From Natrialbaceae archaeon Tc-Br11_E2g1 (GTDB lineage Archaea > Halobacteriota > Halobacteria > Halobacteriales > Natrialbaceae), in contig LKNC01000034.1 of the NCBI GenBank assembly GCA_001564255.1, forward strand, positions 1-14,910: a DNA stretch of 14,910 nucleotides. The letters are read 5' to 3'. Shown here one piece after another: positions 13,125 through 14,910 of this stretch. A program made the translations under genes and the position numbers. Under the pieces are notes generated by a model. The model was not told where the DNA came from, searched no databases, and was given only the letters and a program-made list of their open reading frames with translations. The number at the start of each line of letters is the position of its first letter. The first letter of the stretch is position 1.

Positions 13125-14910
13125 ATGTGTGGAATCGTCGGCTACGTCGGTGAGGAGGCGGCTGGATCGATCGTCCACGGCGGGCTCGAGAACCTCGAGT
13201 ATCGGGGCTATGACTCCGTCGGCGTGGCACTCGTCGACGGGGAGGTGACCGTCGAGAAGTGTGAGGGGAACGTCGGCGAACTCGAGGTCCCGGACGTCGC
13301 GGCGACCTGTGGGATCGGCCACACCCGCTGGAGCACACACGGACCGCCGACGGACGCCAATGCTCATCCCCACACCGGGGAAGGCGGAGACGTGGCGGTG
13401 GTCCACAACGGCATCGTCGAGAACTATGGGGAGTTACGGGCACAACTCGGGGCGGAGGGCCGGACGTTCACGAGCGATACCGACACCGAGGTGATCCCCC
13501 ATCTCCTCGAAGGCGAACTCGAGGGCGGCCACGACCTGCTGTCGGCGCTCGAGGCCGTCGTCGAGCGCCTCGAGGGCAGTTACGCCATCGCGGCGGTGCG
13601 TGCGGGCTCCGATCGGATCGTCGCGACCCGCCACGAGAGTCCACTGGTCGTCGGTCACGGCGAGGAGTCGGCGTTTCTCGCGAGTGACGTGACGGCCTTC
13701 CTCGGGCACACCCGCGACGTGACCTACCTCGAGGACGGTGACGTCGTCGACGTCCAGGACGGGGAGGTGGCGGTCTATCGCGACGGCGACCCCATCGACT
13801 ACGACGTCGAAACCGTCGAGTGGGAGGCCGACGCCGCCGAGAAAGGCGGGTACGACCACTACATGTTAAAGGAGATCCACGAGCAGCCCTCGGCGTTGCG
13901 CCAGACCCTCTCGGGACGGATCGATCTCGACCGCGGAATGGCGGACCTCGACGTCGACTTTCCACAGGGCTTTCTCGACTCCCTCGAGGAGGTACAGCTG
14001 ATCGCCTGTGGCACCTCCTACTACGCCGCCGAATATGCCGCAGGGCTGCTCGAGGCGTACGCCGATGTCCGAGCCTCCGCGGAGTTGGCGAGCGAGTACG
14101 ACTTCGACGGCGGCCGTGATCCGTGGCGGACGCTCTGTGTCGCGGTGACCCAGAGTGGGGAGACCGCCGACACGCTGAGTGCGCTCCGGCGGGCGAACGG
14201 TGCCGGCGTTCACACGCTCGCGGTGACGAACACGCTGGGGAGTACGGTAACTCGCGAGGCCGACGAGAGCCTGTTTATCCGTGCAGGGCCGGAGATCGGC
14301 GTCGCGGCGACGAAGACCTTCGCCTCACAGGTGACGACGCTTGCACTGCTCGCCGTTGCGGTGGGACGCGAACGGGGGACGCTCTCGGCGGCCAGCGCCA
14401 GGGACGTTCTCGAGGATCTGCGTGGATTACCCGGGGCGGTCCAGCAAGTGCTCGACGAGGAATCGGCCGTCCTCGAGGCCGCCGAGCGCTTCGTCGATTC
14501 GCGGGCGTACTTCTTCGTCGGCCGGCAGCTGGGGTATCCGGTGGCCCTCGAGGGCGCACTCAAGTTGAAAGAGATCGCCTACGACCACGCCGAAGGCTTC
14601 GCCGCCGGCGAGTTGAAACACGGGCCGCTGGCGCTGGTGACCGACGAGTCACCGGTTCTGGCTGTGTTGACCGAGGGAACAAGGCCAGCAGAGACGCTAA
14701 ACAACCTCGCCGAAGCACAGACCCGCGGTGCGCCCGCGATCGGCGTGACCGACGGGACGGTCGACCCCGGAACGGTAGACGTTGCCCTCGAGGTCTCCCC
14801 GCTGGGTGACCTGACGCCGATCGTGGCGACCGTCTACTTGCAGCTGTTTGCCTACCATATCGCGGACCTGCAGGGGCGGTCGATCGATAAGCCACGGAAC
14901 CTGGCGAAAA
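13125..14910 (+). CDS. glmS: Glutamine-fructose-6-phosphate aminotransferase (3' end cut off)
   Basis: 595 codons are visible and the frame runs off the right edge; it ends IDKPRNLAK, close to the usual GlmS C-terminus, so only a few residues should be missing. It makes glucosamine-6-phosphate from fructose-6-phosphate and glutamine. The glutaminase domain starts with the catalytic cysteine (C2 in MCGIVGYVG) and shows R27 in EYRGYDS, GHTRWSTHG (65-73), HNGIVEN (94-100) and the SDTDTE loop (117-122). The two isomerase (SIS) domains show IACGTSYYAAEYAAG, VTQSGETADTLSAL, VAATKTFASQ and EGALKLKEIAYDHAEGFAAG. The gene follows the GlmU-like gene with one base between, giving the first and last steps of UDP-GlcNAc synthesis; a GlmM mutase would complete it and is not in the window. 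Confidence 0.96.
   Translation, partial: MCGIVGYVGEEAAGSIVHGGLENLEYRGYDSVGVALVDGEVTVEKCEGNVGELEVPDVAATCGIGHTRWSTHGPPTDANAHPHTGEGGDVAVVHNGIVENYGELRAQLGAEGRTFTSDTDTEVIPHLLEGELEGGHDLLSALEAVVERLEGSYAIAAVRAGSDRIVATRHESPLVVGHGEESAFLASDVTAFLGHTRDVTYLEDGDVVDVQDGEVAVYRDGDPIDYDVETVEWEADAAEKGGYDHYMLKEIHEQPSALRQTLSGRIDLDRGMADLDVDFPQGFLDSLEEVQLIACGTSYYAAEYAAGLLEAYADVRASAELASEYDFDGGRDPWRTLCVAVTQSGETADTLSALRRANGAGVHTLAVTNTLGSTVTREADESLFIRAGPEIGVAATKTFASQVTTLALLAVAVGRERGTLSAASARDVLEDLRGLPGAVQQVLDEESAVLEAAERFVDSRAYFFVGRQLGYPVALEGALKLKEIAYDHAEGFAAGELKHGPLALVTDESPVLAVLTEGTRPAETLNNLAEAQTRGAPAIGVTDGTVDPGTVDVALEVSPLGDLTPIVATVYLQLFAYHIADLQGRSIDKPRNLAK

Noticed and set aside
12071..13126. 351-residue minus-strand open frame opposite the GlmU-like gene
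   Set aside because: Antisense open frames are common in G/C-rich haloarchaeal genes; the plus strand has full enzyme motifs in this interval.
14123..14809. 228-residue plus-strand open frame inside glmS
   Set aside because: Arg/Gly-rich shadow in another frame of a gene with complete GlmS motifs.

Overview
The window is haloarchaeal DNA. The proteins are rich in Asp and Glu, codons favour G/C at the third position, most genes have a TATA-like element about 25-35 bp before an ATG with almost no leader, and the protein families match those of Natrinema/Haloterrigena/Haloferax-type genomes. No species can be named from the sequence alone.

Left part (1 to about 5000, visibly lower in G+C): an accessory region built around a replication origin. 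First come three toxin-antitoxin units in a row: the C-terminal end of a HepT-type toxin (1-138), a DUF433/DUF5615 pair (529-1163) and a ribbon-helix-helix/PIN pair (1414-2229). A winged-helix protein of a type that could be an antitoxin follows (2342-2716). Next is an Orc1/Cdc6 initiator gene (2934-4127) flanked on both sides by copies of one 24-bp origin-box-like repeat. Two copies and a degenerate third lie upstream. Five copies lie downstream in exact 55-bp register, starting one base after the stop codon. The upstream and downstream arrays point in opposite directions. I read this as a complete origin-initiator cassette: a secondary chromosomal origin, an integrated plasmid origin or a megaplasmid origin. 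A VanZ-like membrane protein (4497-4994) follows.

Right part (about 5169 to the end, higher G+C towards 14910): metabolic and cell-surface genes. These are glycerol dehydrogenase gldA (5169-6266) convergent with a UppP/BacA-type polyprenyl-diphosphatase (6276-7130, minus), an AbrB-type antitoxin-like gene (7285-7554, minus) with only a 9-codon stub where its partner would start, a two-gene membrane unit (OB-like protein and DUF457/YdjM-like metal-dependent hydrolase, 7658-8642), then an AglF-like sugar-1-phosphate nucleotidylyltransferase (8728-9471), a DUF4330-like anchored repeat protein with an abutting membrane protein (9578-11875), a GlmU-like bifunctional enzyme (11963-13123) and an almost complete GlmS (13125-14910, running off the end).

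The right part reads as supply of activated sugars for N-glycosylation or other surface glycans: GlmS makes GlcN-6-P, GlmU-like makes UDP-GlcNAc, AglF-like makes UDP-glucose or a similar sugar nucleotide, and UppP could recycle the lipid carrier. The left part reads as a replicon maintenance region: origin, initiator and addiction modules.
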